Source: Bacteroidaceae bacterium (GTDB lineage: Bacteria; Bacteroidota; Bacteroidia; Bacteroidales; Bacteroidaceae). Taken from it: a stretch of 64,000 nucleotides of DNA. The stretch spans positions 183,944 through 247,943 of the forward strand of contig JAFTYP010000013.1 in the NCBI GenBank assembly GCA_017461345.1, read 5' to 3'. Shown here in pieces: positions 25,798 through 35,121 of this stretch. Position numbers and translations under genes: made by a program. A model generated the notes under the pieces. It was not told where the DNA came from and did not search any database. It saw nothing but the letters and a program-made list of their open reading frames with translations. Each line of letters opens with the position of its first letter. Position 1 is the first letter of the stretch.

Positions 25798-28700
25798 ATG
25801 AAAAAGATATTCAACGATACATTCTTGCATAGTACTTTGAAAATGGGTCTATGCTTTGCAGTTCTTTCTTGTTTCTGTCTGACGAATGTCAACGCACAGG
25901 ATGAGATTGAAGGAGATGAGGTTGTCGTCGCAAAGGAGGCAACTAAATCCAAGTCGGAAAAGACGTATGAGATGAAGTCGGTGACTGGTATTGTTATCGA
26001 CGACGCTACAGGCGAGCCGATGGGTGGTGTGCGTATACAAGCCTTGGGTTTGGAGAGGTACTCTACTCTTACCGAGGAAGATGGTACCTACAAGTTTCAG
26101 ATTCCCGTATTTTCAGATGCCGTATATGTATATGCAGAAGGTTATAATCCTTTACAGGTAGCAGTCAAGGATGGAAGAGCCGATGCCAATCTGATTACCG
26201 GCGATTTCAATAGCACATTTACAGATGGCACGTCTATCATTTCTAAGAAGACCGCTTATTTAAATGAAAGCAGCAGCATCACAGTAGATCAGGACATCGA
26301 GCGTCTGTTGGCTGGTGATGTACGTACAGTGCTTCGCAATGCTCTTCCCGGTATTGGTTCGTATATGACCATTCGTGGTGTAAATTCAATCAATGCCAAT
26401 GCTCAGCCTCTGATTATTCTGGATGGCAACATGATTGACCCTCAGTACGACCGTGTAACGATGCACGAGGGATTCTATAATAATCTTCTCGCAGGCATCG
26501 ATCCCGAGAACATCGAGAGCGTAGAAGTTATTAAGAATGGTACTGCGCTTTATGGTGCAAAGGGTGGTAATGGCGTCATTGTCATCAACACCAAGCGTGG
26601 CAAGAGCATGGCAACAAAGATTGCTGCTCGTATTTATGGCGGTGTTGAACTTGCACCTGGTAAGTTGGGCGTTCTGAGTGGCGATCAATATAGTTCTTAT
26701 TTGAGCGATATGATGAGCACCATTAAGAACATGTCTGCCAGCAGCCTTGCAGCATACCCATTCTTGGACAAGAGTCCTTCAAACTATTATCGTAAGGTTT
26801 TCAGCAACAACACCGATTGGCAGAAGGACATGTATCGTAATGCTATGACACAGAACTACAAGGTCAGTGTCGAAGGTGGTGACGATGTAGGTATGTATGC
26901 TTTGTCTTTGGGATATACTAAGGGCAACTCAACAGGAAAGGGAACAGACTTCGATCGTTTGAACTTGCGCTTTAATACGGATATTCAGGTTTTCGAGAAG
27001 GTACGTACTGGTTTGGATATTGCATACAATCAGGTTAGTTACAATATCTTAGACAATGGTTGGAGCGATGATTATAGCATGCAGAACATTGGCTCTACCA
27101 ATGTGCTCGGTCTTATTCAGGCACCTTTCATTAGCCCCTATGCTTATTATTACGACGAAAATTCAACCGCTCAGTACTCTGGCGATCGTTTGGCTTTGTC
27201 ATCTGATTATGCAGGTAAGTATGCAAGCGGTAATACGACCAATTGGATAAACAATCCCTTCCGTTTCCCTCTTACGTTGAGCGACAAGGGCATCAACGAG
27301 GCTCTGCGCAATCCTTATTGGATACTCCAGAACTCTCCTGGTGAAAACAAAAACTATGCTCAGACCACTCAGATTGACTTGAATGTTAGTCCGAAGTATC
27401 AGGTAACGAAAACATTCAGCATTAGCGACCGTTTCAATTTCTTGATGACACGTAGCAGCGAAAAGTATTTCTTGCCAGTCAATGGTACGACGAACTACTT
27501 CCTTCAGGATTTGGGTAACATCAATGCTGTTCAGAAGACTCTTTTTGCCAAGGAGACAACTTTGCAGAACGATCTTCGTTTAGATTGGCGTAACATTTAT
27601 GGTGCACATACAATAAACGTATTCGGTGGTTGGCGTTACAATAACTACTCCTACAGTTACAACTATATGCGTGGTTATAATAACGAAAACGATAAGTTGC
27701 CTGTCATGAACAAGAACATGGCTTACCTCAACTATGGCGGTACCAATGACAACTGGATTGACATGTCACTTTATCTTGATGCAAACTACAATTATGCCAA
27801 CCGTTACTTTGCAGATGCAACTCTCAGCATGCAATCCAGCAGCCGTTTCGGTAGGAATACAAAATCCGGCATCAATATGTGTGGAGTTAGTTGGGGTGTC
27901 TTCCCTTCTATTCAGTTGGGCTGGATTGTTACAAACGAGAAGTGGTTCCCCAACACCAACGGAGCCATCAATTATCTTAAGTTGACAGCAGGCTTTGACC
28001 AGAGCGGTAACGACGATCTTGATTACTATGCTGCCCGTACTTATTGGGAGAGCATGCAGGTTACCAGCAATACAGTTGGTCTGTACCTAAACAATATCGA
28101 GAATAGTTCAATCCAGTGGGAGACCACAAACAAATGGAATGTTGCTTTGCAGGGTGTGTTCCTCAACAATCGCCTCACTGCCGGTTTTGATCTCTTCTGG
28201 AACAAGACGACCGATTTGCTCACCCTCAAGGAACTTCACTACATGTCTGGTATGAAGAAGTATTGGACAAACGAGGGTGCGCTTACCAACCGTGGCTTCG
28301 AGTTCAGTGCAAATGCAGCGCTTATCAACAAGAAGAACTGGAAGTGGGAACTTGGTGCAAGCCTGGGTCATTACAACAACAAGATTACAGCACTCCCCGA
28401 AAGCCCCAGCAACTACATGACATTGAGAGATGCTGATGGCAACATCACCAAGGAGATTCATGGTTACACAACCAGCGTATATGGCCAGGACAATGTTCTT
28501 ACGGCTGTAGGTTATGCAGTTGGCAGTTTCTATGGCTGGCAGACAGACGGTGTTTTTGCAAGCGATGCAGAGGCAAGCACAGCAGGCAAGTTAGGTTACT
28601 TGAAGTATCCTACCGGTCTTGAGGATGAGAACAAGAAGTACACCAACTTTGGTGCTGGCGATGTCCGTTTCGTTGATCAGGATGGCGATGGTGTAATCAC

Positions 28701-29232
28701 CGATGCAGACAAGGTGGTTATTGGCAATCCTAATCCCGACATTTATGGTAACATCTACAGCAGTCTCACATGGAAGAACCTGCGTCTGGATGTAAACTTT
28801 AAGTATTGTCTGGGTAACGACATTTACAACTACCAGCGCAGCGAACTTGAAGGTTTGAATACCACTTTCAACCAAACAACTGCGGCACTTCGCAGATGGA
28901 CTCACGAAGGTCAGGTTACAGACATGCCTAAGGCATGCTATACAGACAGTGAGTTGTGGCGTAACAACGAGCGCATGAGCGACCGTTGGATTGAAGATGG
29001 CAGTTTCCTCAAGTTGAAGAATGTACGTCTCACCTATAAGATTCCTTACAGCAACAGTTGGTTGCTTGGCTTGAAGGTTTGGGGTGAGGGCAACAACCTC
29101 TTCACACTCACTAATTACTTAGGCACAGATCCCGAGATGAGCAGTCGCAACAGCAGTCTCTATCAGGGTGTGGATACCGGTATGCTTCCTTGCGGACGCA
29201 GTTTCAACTTTGGTATCACTGTCAACCTTTAA
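25798..29232 (+). CDS. SusC/RagA-family TonB-dependent outer-membrane transporter (second)
   Basis: The 1144-aa protein has a signal peptide (ending TNVNAQ), an acidic/basic linker (DEIEGDEVVVAKEATKSKSE), a carboxypeptidase-like domain (VTGIVIDDATGEPMGGVRIQ), a plug with the SusC motif (DPENIESVEVIKNGTALYGA), and a barrel ending RSFNFGITVNL. The linker of about 30 residues between signal peptide and beta-sandwich is absent from the first SusC. The protein is diverged from the first, so the trios are not a recent duplication. Its SusD partner begins 41 nt downstream, after a heptad repeat. Confidence 0.93.
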   Translation: MKKIFNDTFLHSTLKMGLCFAVLSCFCLTNVNAQDEIEGDEVVVAKEATKSKSEKTYEMKSVTGIVIDDATGEPMGGVRIQALGLERYSTLTEEDGTYKFQIPVFSDAVYVYAEGYNPLQVAVKDGRADANLITGDFNSTFTDGTSIISKKTAYLNESSSITVDQDIERLLAGDVRTVLRNALPGIGSYMTIRGVNSINANAQPLIILDGNMIDPQYDRVTMHEGFYNNLLAGIDPENIESVEVIKNGTALYGAKGGNGVIVINTKRGKSMATKIAARIYGGVELAPGKLGVLSGDQYSSYLSDMMSTIKNMSASSLAAYPFLDKSPSNYYRKVFSNNTDWQKDMYRNAMTQNYKVSVEGGDDVGMYALSLGYTKGNSTGKGTDFDRLNLRFNTDIQVFEKVRTGLDIAYNQVSYNILDNGWSDDYSMQNIGSTNVLGLIQAPFISPYAYYYDENSTAQYSGDRLALSSDYAGKYASGNTTNWINNPFRFPLTLSDKGINEALRNPYWILQNSPGENKNYAQTTQIDLNVSPKYQVTKTFSISDRFNFLMTRSSEKYFLPVNGTTNYFLQDLGNINAVQKTLFAKETTLQNDLRLDWRNIYGAHTINVFGGWRYNNYSYSYNYMRGYNNENDKLPVMNKNMAYLNYGGTNDNWIDMSLYLDANYNYANRYFADATLSMQSSSRFGRNTKSGINMCGVSWGVFPSIQLGWIVTNEKWFPNTNGAINYLKLTAGFDQSGNDDLDYYAARTYWESMQVTSNTVGLYLNNIENSSIQWETTNKWNVALQGVFLNNRLTAGFDLFWNKTTDLLTLKELHYMSGMKKYWTNEGALTNRGFEFSANAALINKKNWKWELGASLGHYNNKITALPESPSNYMTLRDADGNITKEIHGYTTSVYGQDNVLTAVGYAVGSFYGWQTDGVFASDAEASTAGKLGYLKYPTGLEDENKKYTNFGAGDVRFVDQDGDGVITDADKVVIGNPNPDIYGNIYSSLTWKNLRLDVNFKYCLGNDIYNYQRSELEGLNTTFNQTTAALRRWTHEGQVTDMPKACYTDSELWRNNERMSDRWIEDGSFLKLKNVRLTYKIPYSNSWLLGLKVWGEGNNLFTLTNYLGTDPEMSSRNSSLYQGVDTGMLPCGRSFNFGITVNL

Positions 29233-29244
29233 TATAGATTATTG

Positions 29245-29265
29245 TTCACAATTCATAGTTCATAA
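29245..29265 (+). repeat. Short heptanucleotide repeat between second SusC and SusD
   Basis: Units TTCACAA, TTCATAG, TTCATAA in tandem. The period is the same (7 nt) as the tracts in the sigma/anti-sigma/barrel operon. It lies in the 41-nt leader just before the SusD start, where changes in length could alter translation. Confidence 0.6.
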
Positions 29266-29273
29266 TTAAGAAA

Positions 29274-31751
29274 ATGAATAAGATGAAAAGAAAATCAATC
29301 ATAGGCACGTTGTTGCTGAGCATGATGCTTGGTATGTTCTCCACCTCTTGCCAGGACATGCTCTCTCCTAGCAGCGAACGTCACGCATATACAGTGGCAG
29401 AGGATACCTTGTATTCTTATTGGGGTATTCTCAAGTCTCTGCAGAACATAGCGGAGCGTTATGTCATCCTTAACGAGTGCCGTGGCGACTTGGTAGATGC
29501 TTCCGGCTATGTCAGCGACACCATTGCTGCTATCGTTAATTTCGACACCGAGAGTGAAAAGTTGAAGGATGGTGCAAGTGCTTATCTGCGCATAAGCGAC
29601 TACTATCACATCATCAACAGTTGTAATGCTTATATTGCCATGTGCGATACTTCGCGTACCACCGGTACAAATCAGAAGTACATGCTCAAGGAGTATTCGC
29701 AGGTACAGTCTATCCGTGCATGGGTTTATATGCAGTTGTTATATACCTATGGCGAGAACAAGGTTCCCTTCTACACGGAGCCTATGCTCACCACGGACGA
29801 CATCAACAACTTCATTGCCGATGAGAACCATCCCAAACTGACGGCACGTCTGTTGGCCGACGTACTTGGTCCGAAGTTGGAAGAAATGGAACCCGTCGAA
29901 GTCAACTTGGGCTTGCCTCAGTTCGAAGGCCTTCCCAACTATAACACCTATGGCGACAAGAGCATCGTGTGCCACAGCACAAAGTGCATGTTCCCCGTTT
30001 CCATCGTGTTGGGCGATTTGTATCTGTTGAGTGGCGACTACGTGAAGGCTGCTACTCACTACTACAATTACATCAATACGCCTAACTGTGGTCCGTTGGG
30101 TGTTGAAAATTGTTTCAGCAGAGGCTGGCTCAACGACCGTTTGGACTATCCTGTTTACAACAACTACTACACATCTACCAATACCAACAGTTCGGCTTAC
30201 ACAGAGACTTCTGCTGTTAGCCGCACATCAGAGGCTATTACATGTATTCCCAGCAATAGGGGTAAACTCGAGGGTAAGGTGTTGACCGACATCAGCCGTT
30301 TGTTTGGCTTCGAGGCTCAGTTGAGAACTTCTAACGACGAGAATGCCAGTGCCTCTGTATCTTTGAGTCGCGAATATGAGCGCGAACTTATCCCCAGTAA
30401 GGGTTACGAGGCTCTTTGCGATGCTCAGGATTACGAGATATATGTTGGTACAACAACGAACAATGTCTTCAATTTCGAGAGCCTTGAAGTGTTGCCCGAC
30501 GTAGGCGATGCTCGTCGTGCGTGGATTTACAACAAGGATGGTGCACAGTGGAACTTCCAGGTTGGCGACGACCTTCTTACCGGTAAGATGGTTTCCAAGC
30601 AGAATCCCAGAGGTTCGTTCACCACAACCTATCCTGTCATCTATCGCAAGAGCACTGTATGGCTTCGTTATGCCGAGGCTTTGAACCGTGCAGGTTTCCC
30701 CGGTTATGCCTTTGCCATCCTGAAGACCGGTCTTTGCAGCAACCCCGACTGGTTTCCCGAGGATCCGCTCAAGCAATATACGGCAAATGGTAGTGTTCCT
30801 ATGACAAGTATTACGTTCCCCTATTTCAATTCCAATGGTGAAGTAAACGCTTATACTGGTTTGGACTACATGGTTACCGACTCTATCTTCTTGTACACTC
30901 ATCCCACATTGACACCCGAAGGCGAGGAAACCTATATTCTCCTGCCTAAGGAAGGTGAAGAGCCATGCACAACCTACGCTGCTTTGGAGGAATACATGAT
31001 CAACTACTTCCAGGCAGAGTACGACGAATACCAGGCTCGCTACGAGGCTTCTCTTGGTACGGAAGAAGAGTTAGAACCCATGGAGGCTCCCAATACTATC
31101 GACAAGAGCAAGGTTTATTGGCAGATTCCCAGCGTGGATGCTGTCAGCAACCAGCCCAGCGACTATTGCACGGCTGCTTGCTACTATATTAGTCGCAGCG
31201 AGGTGGAGCGTGCCGCATCAACTCCATACCTCAACTTCAATCAGCCTTACTTGCGCGGCCAGAGCCAGTCGCAGTTGATTTACTATAAGGAACAGGGTCA
31301 GTTGCTCAACGAGAATACTCGTAACGAACGCTTCCCCTCTGCCACAAGTGTCGACTACACCTATACCATCGGTGTCCATCAGCGTGGCTGCGGTTTCATT
31401 CGCTATGACGACCCCATCGATTTGCGTTCTCGCTACAACTATGTTGCAATGGTGCAGAAGAAGATTAAGGAGACAACAGGCACCGACGTAACAGCCGAGC
31501 AAATCTACAGCGGTGAAATCGACGAGTTGGTGATGAATGCCGTAGAAGACCTCATCATCGACGAGTGCGCCCTCGAACTTGCTTTCGAAGGCTCTCGCTT
31601 CAGCGACCTTTGCCGTGTGGCAATGCGTCGTGGCGATGTCAACTATCTGGCCGAGCGTGTGTCGAAGCGTCACACCGGCGAGGTTGACGAGAACCTGCGC
31701 AGCAAACTCAGCGATATGAACAAGTGGTTCCTCCCTGTTCCCGAGCAGTAA
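29274..31751 (+). CDS. SusD/RagB-family nutrient-binding lipoprotein (second, long)
   Basis: The 825-aa lipoprotein has its lipobox ending FSTSC (about residue 26). SusD features are the helical TPR core (EYSQVQSIRAWVYMQLLYTY) and the C-terminal signature (ECALELAFEGSRFSDLCRVA). At 825 aa it is longer than the usual 500-650 aa; the extra length lies in the middle (RTSEAITCIPSNRGKLEGKV and following segments). ATG 29274 is used; ATG 29283 (MKRKS) is equally plausible. It is the last gene of the locus and is followed by a terminator at 31779. Confidence 0.9.
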   Translation: MNKMKRKSIIGTLLLSMMLGMFSTSCQDMLSPSSERHAYTVAEDTLYSYWGILKSLQNIAERYVILNECRGDLVDASGYVSDTIAAIVNFDTESEKLKDGASAYLRISDYYHIINSCNAYIAMCDTSRTTGTNQKYMLKEYSQVQSIRAWVYMQLLYTYGENKVPFYTEPMLTTDDINNFIADENHPKLTARLLADVLGPKLEEMEPVEVNLGLPQFEGLPNYNTYGDKSIVCHSTKCMFPVSIVLGDLYLLSGDYVKAATHYYNYINTPNCGPLGVENCFSRGWLNDRLDYPVYNNYYTSTNTNSSAYTETSAVSRTSEAITCIPSNRGKLEGKVLTDISRLFGFEAQLRTSNDENASASVSLSREYERELIPSKGYEALCDAQDYEIYVGTTTNNVFNFESLEVLPDVGDARRAWIYNKDGAQWNFQVGDDLLTGKMVSKQNPRGSFTTTYPVIYRKSTVWLRYAEALNRAGFPGYAFAILKTGLCSNPDWFPEDPLKQYTANGSVPMTSITFPYFNSNGEVNAYTGLDYMVTDSIFLYTHPTLTPEGEETYILLPKEGEEPCTTYAALEEYMINYFQAEYDEYQARYEASLGTEEELEPMEAPNTIDKSKVYWQIPSVDAVSNQPSDYCTAACYYISRSEVERAASTPYLNFNQPYLRGQSQSQLIYYKEQGQLLNENTRNERFPSATSVDYTYTIGVHQRGCGFIRYDDPIDLRSRYNYVAMVQKKIKETTGTDVTAEQIYSGEIDELVMNAVEDLIIDECALELAFEGSRFSDLCRVAMRRGDVNYLAERVSKRHTGEVDENLRSKLSDMNKWFLPVPEQ

Positions 31752-31778
31752 TCGGGCAGATAGGTAACATTATACATC

Positions 31779-31817
31779 GAGCCATCGGGGTCAGTTCCCC
31801 GGTGGCTCTTTTTTGTC
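31779..31817 (+). terminator. Terminator of the fasciclin/SusCD locus
   Basis: GAGCCATCGGGG, loop TCAGTT, CCCCGGTGGCTC (one G-T pair), then seven T. Confidence 0.9.
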
Positions 31818-32271
31818 TCTTTAGGCAGACTCTCGCCTCGTTCTTCTTCTCCGAAATCTGCCTTACGCGTCCATCTGGCAAAACGGACGCGTCCGTTTTG
31901 AAAACTATACACGTTAAGTCGGCCAACTTAACGTGTATAGTTGGCCGACTTCACTGCAGAACTTTTTCAACCCCACATTTCCACTAACAAAAACACCACG
32001 TTCCTGCGAGGCGTTTTTGCGTCTCTGCCGGATATAGATTACTGCGCAGATGCAGCCAAGACCGCCGAATAACATAGGGAGCGAAAGGAGGTTGCCGATG
32101 AGTCAGACGCTTCTCTGCCGATGAAATGGCGTATTTTCTCTACTTTTGTGAAGTTTTTATCCGCCGAAATCAGCCCAGCGAGCGTGTCTGGTGCTCTAAT
32201 ATGGTCGTTTTCCTTATTTCTGGTAGAAGATGAAAAAAACTCGGTAAATTGGCAATTTTTACCAAATATGA
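31818..32271. other. Non-coding region with nested palindromes
   Basis: No credible gene is seen in this stretch; the short frames on both strands lack homologous-looking content. Its main content is the palindromic block at 31879-31951. A further imperfect stem is AAAAACACC ... GGCGTTTTT near 31988-32018. Confidence 0.5.
31879..31951. repeat. Perfect palindrome plus two overlapping, mutually exclusive inverted repeats
   Basis: 31879-31900 is a perfect 22-bp palindrome centred on ACGCGT (half-site CAAAACGGACG). Next, 31903-31919 (AACTATACACGTTAAGT) pairs perfectly with 31926-31942, giving a 17-bp stem with a 6-nt loop. 31916-31928 (AAGTCGGCCAACT) pairs perfectly with 31939-31951, giving a 13-bp stem with a 10-nt loop. 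The last two share bases and cannot form together. Confidence 0.85.
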
Positions 32272-32303
32272 CTATTCTGAAAGGCAAAAAAGCAGTACCT
32301 TTG
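32272..32303 (+). promoter_or_regulatory. Promoter of the dockerin/calycin protein gene
   Basis: TACCTTTG (32296-32303) is a good -7 match. ATTCTG around 32274-32279 may serve as a weak -33. This leaves a leader of about 85 nt before ATG 32397. Confidence 0.55.
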
Positions 32304-32396
32304 CAGCGTCTTTAAAACGAGGGATGTTTTTGTTCGACCTTTAATGACGCTTTTGGTATTAGAAACAGATTGAAATCATAACAAAATAGTTACCAC

Positions 32397-33893
32397 ATGA
32401 AGAAAGTTTTACTCACATTTTTTTGTGCACTGACAGCCCTTTTCGCTACAGCGCAGACCCAGAAGAATTACACCGAATCAATGGTTGTAACTGTGGATGG
32501 TACTGCTGCAGAGCCGACACAGTGCAATGTCACAGTTGTAGATAATGGCAACAATACCATTGACTTCATTCTGCGTGACTTCGCATTCGAGGTTGCCGGT
32601 CAGCAACTCAATGTGGGTGACGTCTCCATACAGAATGTTGCTGCCGTGCAGGAAGAGGATGGTCTGACAAGTTTCAGTGCCAATGCCGCTTATACTGTGC
32701 CCGCAGACAAGTTGCCTGCCGAGTTTCAGCCAATGGCCCCTCTCTTCCAGAATCTGCCCTTGATACTTCAGGGTAAGATGAACGACGAGAAACTCTATGC
32801 CACCCTCGACATCACTATCGACAATCCCTATCTCAAGCAGTCCATCTCTGTTCAGGTAGGCAACGATAAGTTTCCTCCTGCCAACGGCCGAATCTATACA
32901 GAGCCACTCGTTGTTACAGTCAACGACGTAAGCACCGAGCCCCAGAATACCGATGTCACCGTCATCTTCAATGCCGACGGCACCATCAACTTCGAGTTGA
33001 AGAACTTTGTTCTCAGCCTTGGGGGTAACGACATGGGTGTGGGCAACATTGCCCTCGAGAACCTCACTGTTACAGAGGCCGAAGGCGGTCTGAAAACTTT
33101 TGCCTACGACGGTCCTCTCTTTATCACCGAGGGCGACAGGGAAGGCATCGATACGTGGATAGGCCCGGTACTTGGCGAAATACCTCTCGTTCTTGTTGGC
33201 AAGATGAGCGATGACAAACTCTATGTAACCATCGACATCGATATGCAGGAAGCGATTGGTCAGGTTATCTATGTTCAGGTGGGTACAGACGATTTCCTTC
33301 CCGCAAATGGCCGAATCTATACAGAGCCCCTTGTGGTTACTGTCAACGATGTAAGCACTGAGCCCCAGAATACCGATGTCACCGTCATCTTCAATGCCGA
33401 TGGCACCATCAACTTCGAGTTGAAGAACTTTGTTCTCAGCCTTGGGGGTAACGACATGGGTGTGGGCAACATTGCCCTCGAGAACCTCACTGTTACAGAG
33501 GCCGAAGGCGGTCTGAAAACTTTTGCCTACGACGGTCCTCTTTTTATCACCGAAGGCAACAAGGAAGGCATCGATACATGGATAGGCCCGATACTTGGCG
33601 AAATACCTCTCGTTCTTGTTGGCAAGATGAGTGACAACAAACTCTATGTTACCATCGACATCGACATGCAGGAAGCGATTGGCCAGATTATCTATGTTCA
33701 GGTGGGCACAGATGACTTCGCTGTAAGCAAGAAGGGCGATGCCAATGGCGATGGAAATGTAGATATTGCCGACTGTGTTACTGTTCTCAACGCAATGGCA
33801 GAAGGCAGTAACGAGGCTGCAGCCGATGTCAACAAAGACGGAAACATCGATATTGCCGACTGTGTCACTGTCCTTAATATAATGGCAGAATAA
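32397..33893 (+). CDS. Secreted protein with three calycin-like domains and a C-terminal dockerin
   Basis: The 498-aa protein has a signal peptide (MKKVLLTFFCALTALFATAQ), three beta-barrel repeats resembling the calycin-like domain of Bacteroidales secreted proteins (about residues 22-160, 162-302, 303-443), and a type I dockerin (about 446-498) with two Ca-binding loops (GDANGDGNVDIADCVTVLNA and ADVNKDGNIDIADCVTVLNI). Domains 2 and 3 are nearly identical, domain 1 is diverged. Dockerins bind cohesins in cellulosomes, but single dockerin proteins without cohesins are common in this phylum. No cohesin is in the window. The binding partner and ligand are unknown. Confidence 0.85.
   Translation: MKKVLLTFFCALTALFATAQTQKNYTESMVVTVDGTAAEPTQCNVTVVDNGNNTIDFILRDFAFEVAGQQLNVGDVSIQNVAAVQEEDGLTSFSANAAYTVPADKLPAEFQPMAPLFQNLPLILQGKMNDEKLYATLDITIDNPYLKQSISVQVGNDKFPPANGRIYTEPLVVTVNDVSTEPQNTDVTVIFNADGTINFELKNFVLSLGGNDMGVGNIALENLTVTEAEGGLKTFAYDGPLFITEGDREGIDTWIGPVLGEIPLVLVGKMSDDKLYVTIDIDMQEAIGQVIYVQVGTDDFLPANGRIYTEPLVVTVNDVSTEPQNTDVTVIFNADGTINFELKNFVLSLGGNDMGVGNIALENLTVTEAEGGLKTFAYDGPLFITEGNKEGIDTWIGPILGEIPLVLVGKMSDNKLYVTIDIDMQEAIGQIIYVQVGTDDFAVSKKGDANGDGNVDIADCVTVLNAMAEGSNEAAADVNKDGNIDIADCVTVLNIMAE
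32881..33720 (+). repeat. Two nearly identical 423-nt tandem copies within the dockerin protein gene
   Basis: The segment beginning GGCCGAATCTATACAGAG at 32886 recurs at 33309 (offset 423 nt, 141 codons) with few differences (e.g. GDREGIDTW versus GNKEGIDTW). This implies a recent tandem duplication or gene conversion of one domain. Confidence 0.9.
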
Positions 33894-33927
33894 CAGGCGA
33901 CATTCTCCAAAAGATTTGTATCGGAAC

Positions 33928-35118
33928 ATGAAACTACGCAGGTTTATCGCATCGTGGCTACTCCTCATACCATTTGTATGTATGGGGCAGGAAACCGATA
34001 GCCTGACATTGGCGCAACAAGACTCGCTCGCCATCACAGAGTCCGACGACTTCGTGAAGGCAAGCATCCTTGTGGCTACACCATCCAATGTGCTGTATTC
34101 CTGTGCCGGTCATACAGGCATCCGTATGCAATGCCCCCACTATGACCTGGACGTCGTTTATACTTATGAGTCGGAATCGGTCATGAGCCATATGCTGACC
34201 TTCTTGATGGGAGGACTGAAAATGGGCATGACCTCTGTTCCTACAGAGAAGATGTTGTCAGGCTATGGCAGCGTAGGAAGAGGCATTACGGAATATCCTC
34301 TTAATATACCATTGGACAAGAGAAAAATCCTCTGGCAATATCTCGATGGTAAGGTGGCAGAAGGGATGAGTCATTCAATGGGTTCTATTGAAAAGGGCTG
34401 TGCTTTTTCTACTTTACGTGCCATTCAAACGGCTATTTTGCCTGACACTTTGTCTTTTGGCAAATGGGATGAAAAGTTTTTAAAAAAGACCCGTCGTACA
34501 TTGTTAGGGGATAGAATAAGCGGATTTCCTTGGAACCGTTTCGTTATCTTTTCTTTTGCCAGTACAGAAATGGACCAGCCTTGTACTGTGATAAATAAAC
34601 TTCTTATCCCCGCAGACGTGATAGATGTCTTGAGCAAGACAAAACTTAATGGACAGCTTTTGCTTGGTCCGGCAAAAATAATAGTTTCGCAGACAGTTGT
34701 CAGTAAAGAGAAAATATGGCTCACGCCTATGATGATAGCATGTTTTCTGCTACTACTGGCTGTTGTTAGTTGTTTTGGCTTGCAGCGAACGATATCCTAC
34801 ATTTTCTTGGCGTTGCAGTCTGCAGGTGGATTTCTGATGGTAAGTGTGTTATTTTTCTCTACGCTGCCGTGTACCGGCTTCAGTTGGCTCCTCATACCAT
34901 TCAATCCATTACCGCTCCTCTTTTGGCACTGGCGCAGATGGTGGTTCTTGCCGTTCGGACTGGTATGTTGCGTTTGGAGCATCGTGATGCTTGCACATAA
35001 GGAGAATCCGTTGGTTGACCCCGCACACATTGTCCTGGTCTTCTCACTCGCTGTCAATTATGTAGGGCAGTGGTATCAAATAAGAAAAACGAATCAACTT
35101 AAACAAATAAAACGTTAA
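33928..35118 (+). CDS. DUF4105 / Lnb-like membrane protein
   Basis: The 396-aa protein has a signal peptide or anchor (MKLRRFIASWLLLIPFVCMG), a periplasmic domain with a Cys-Gly-His centre (NVLYSCAGHTGIRMQCPHYD, near residue 55) and four or five C-terminal membrane helices (for example WLTPMMIACFLLLLAVVSCF). This matches Bacteroidetes DUF4105 proteins, whose periplasmic Cys/His domain is the one described for the lipoprotein N-acyltransferase Lnb. Whether this copy acylates lipoproteins is inference. ATG 33928 is chosen because it starts the signal peptide; 33916 is an alternative. It follows the dockerin gene by 34 nt and precedes the next gene by 3 nt, so it is probably in the same transcript. 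Confidence 0.6.
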   Translation: MKLRRFIASWLLLIPFVCMGQETDSLTLAQQDSLAITESDDFVKASILVATPSNVLYSCAGHTGIRMQCPHYDLDVVYTYESESVMSHMLTFLMGGLKMGMTSVPTEKMLSGYGSVGRGITEYPLNIPLDKRKILWQYLDGKVAEGMSHSMGSIEKGCAFSTLRAIQTAILPDTLSFGKWDEKFLKKTRRTLLGDRISGFPWNRFVIFSFASTEMDQPCTVINKLLIPADVIDVLSKTKLNGQLLLGPAKIIVSQTVVSKEKIWLTPMMIACFLLLLAVVSCFGLQRTISYIFLALQSAGGFLMVSVLFFSTLPCTGFSWLLIPFNPLPLLFWHWRRWWFLPFGLVCCVWSIVMLAHKENPLVDPAHIVLVFSLAVNYVGQWYQIRKTNQLKQIKR

Positions 35119-35121
35119 TCT

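Noticed and set aside
31879-31951. Ends of an insertion sequence
   Set aside because: No transposase frame, no second copy and no target duplication were seen; the symmetry is local to the hairpins.
32478-34088. 536-codon open frame on the minus strand
   Set aside because: Antisense to the dockerin/calycin gene; its apparent internal repeats are the reverse of the calycin repeat.
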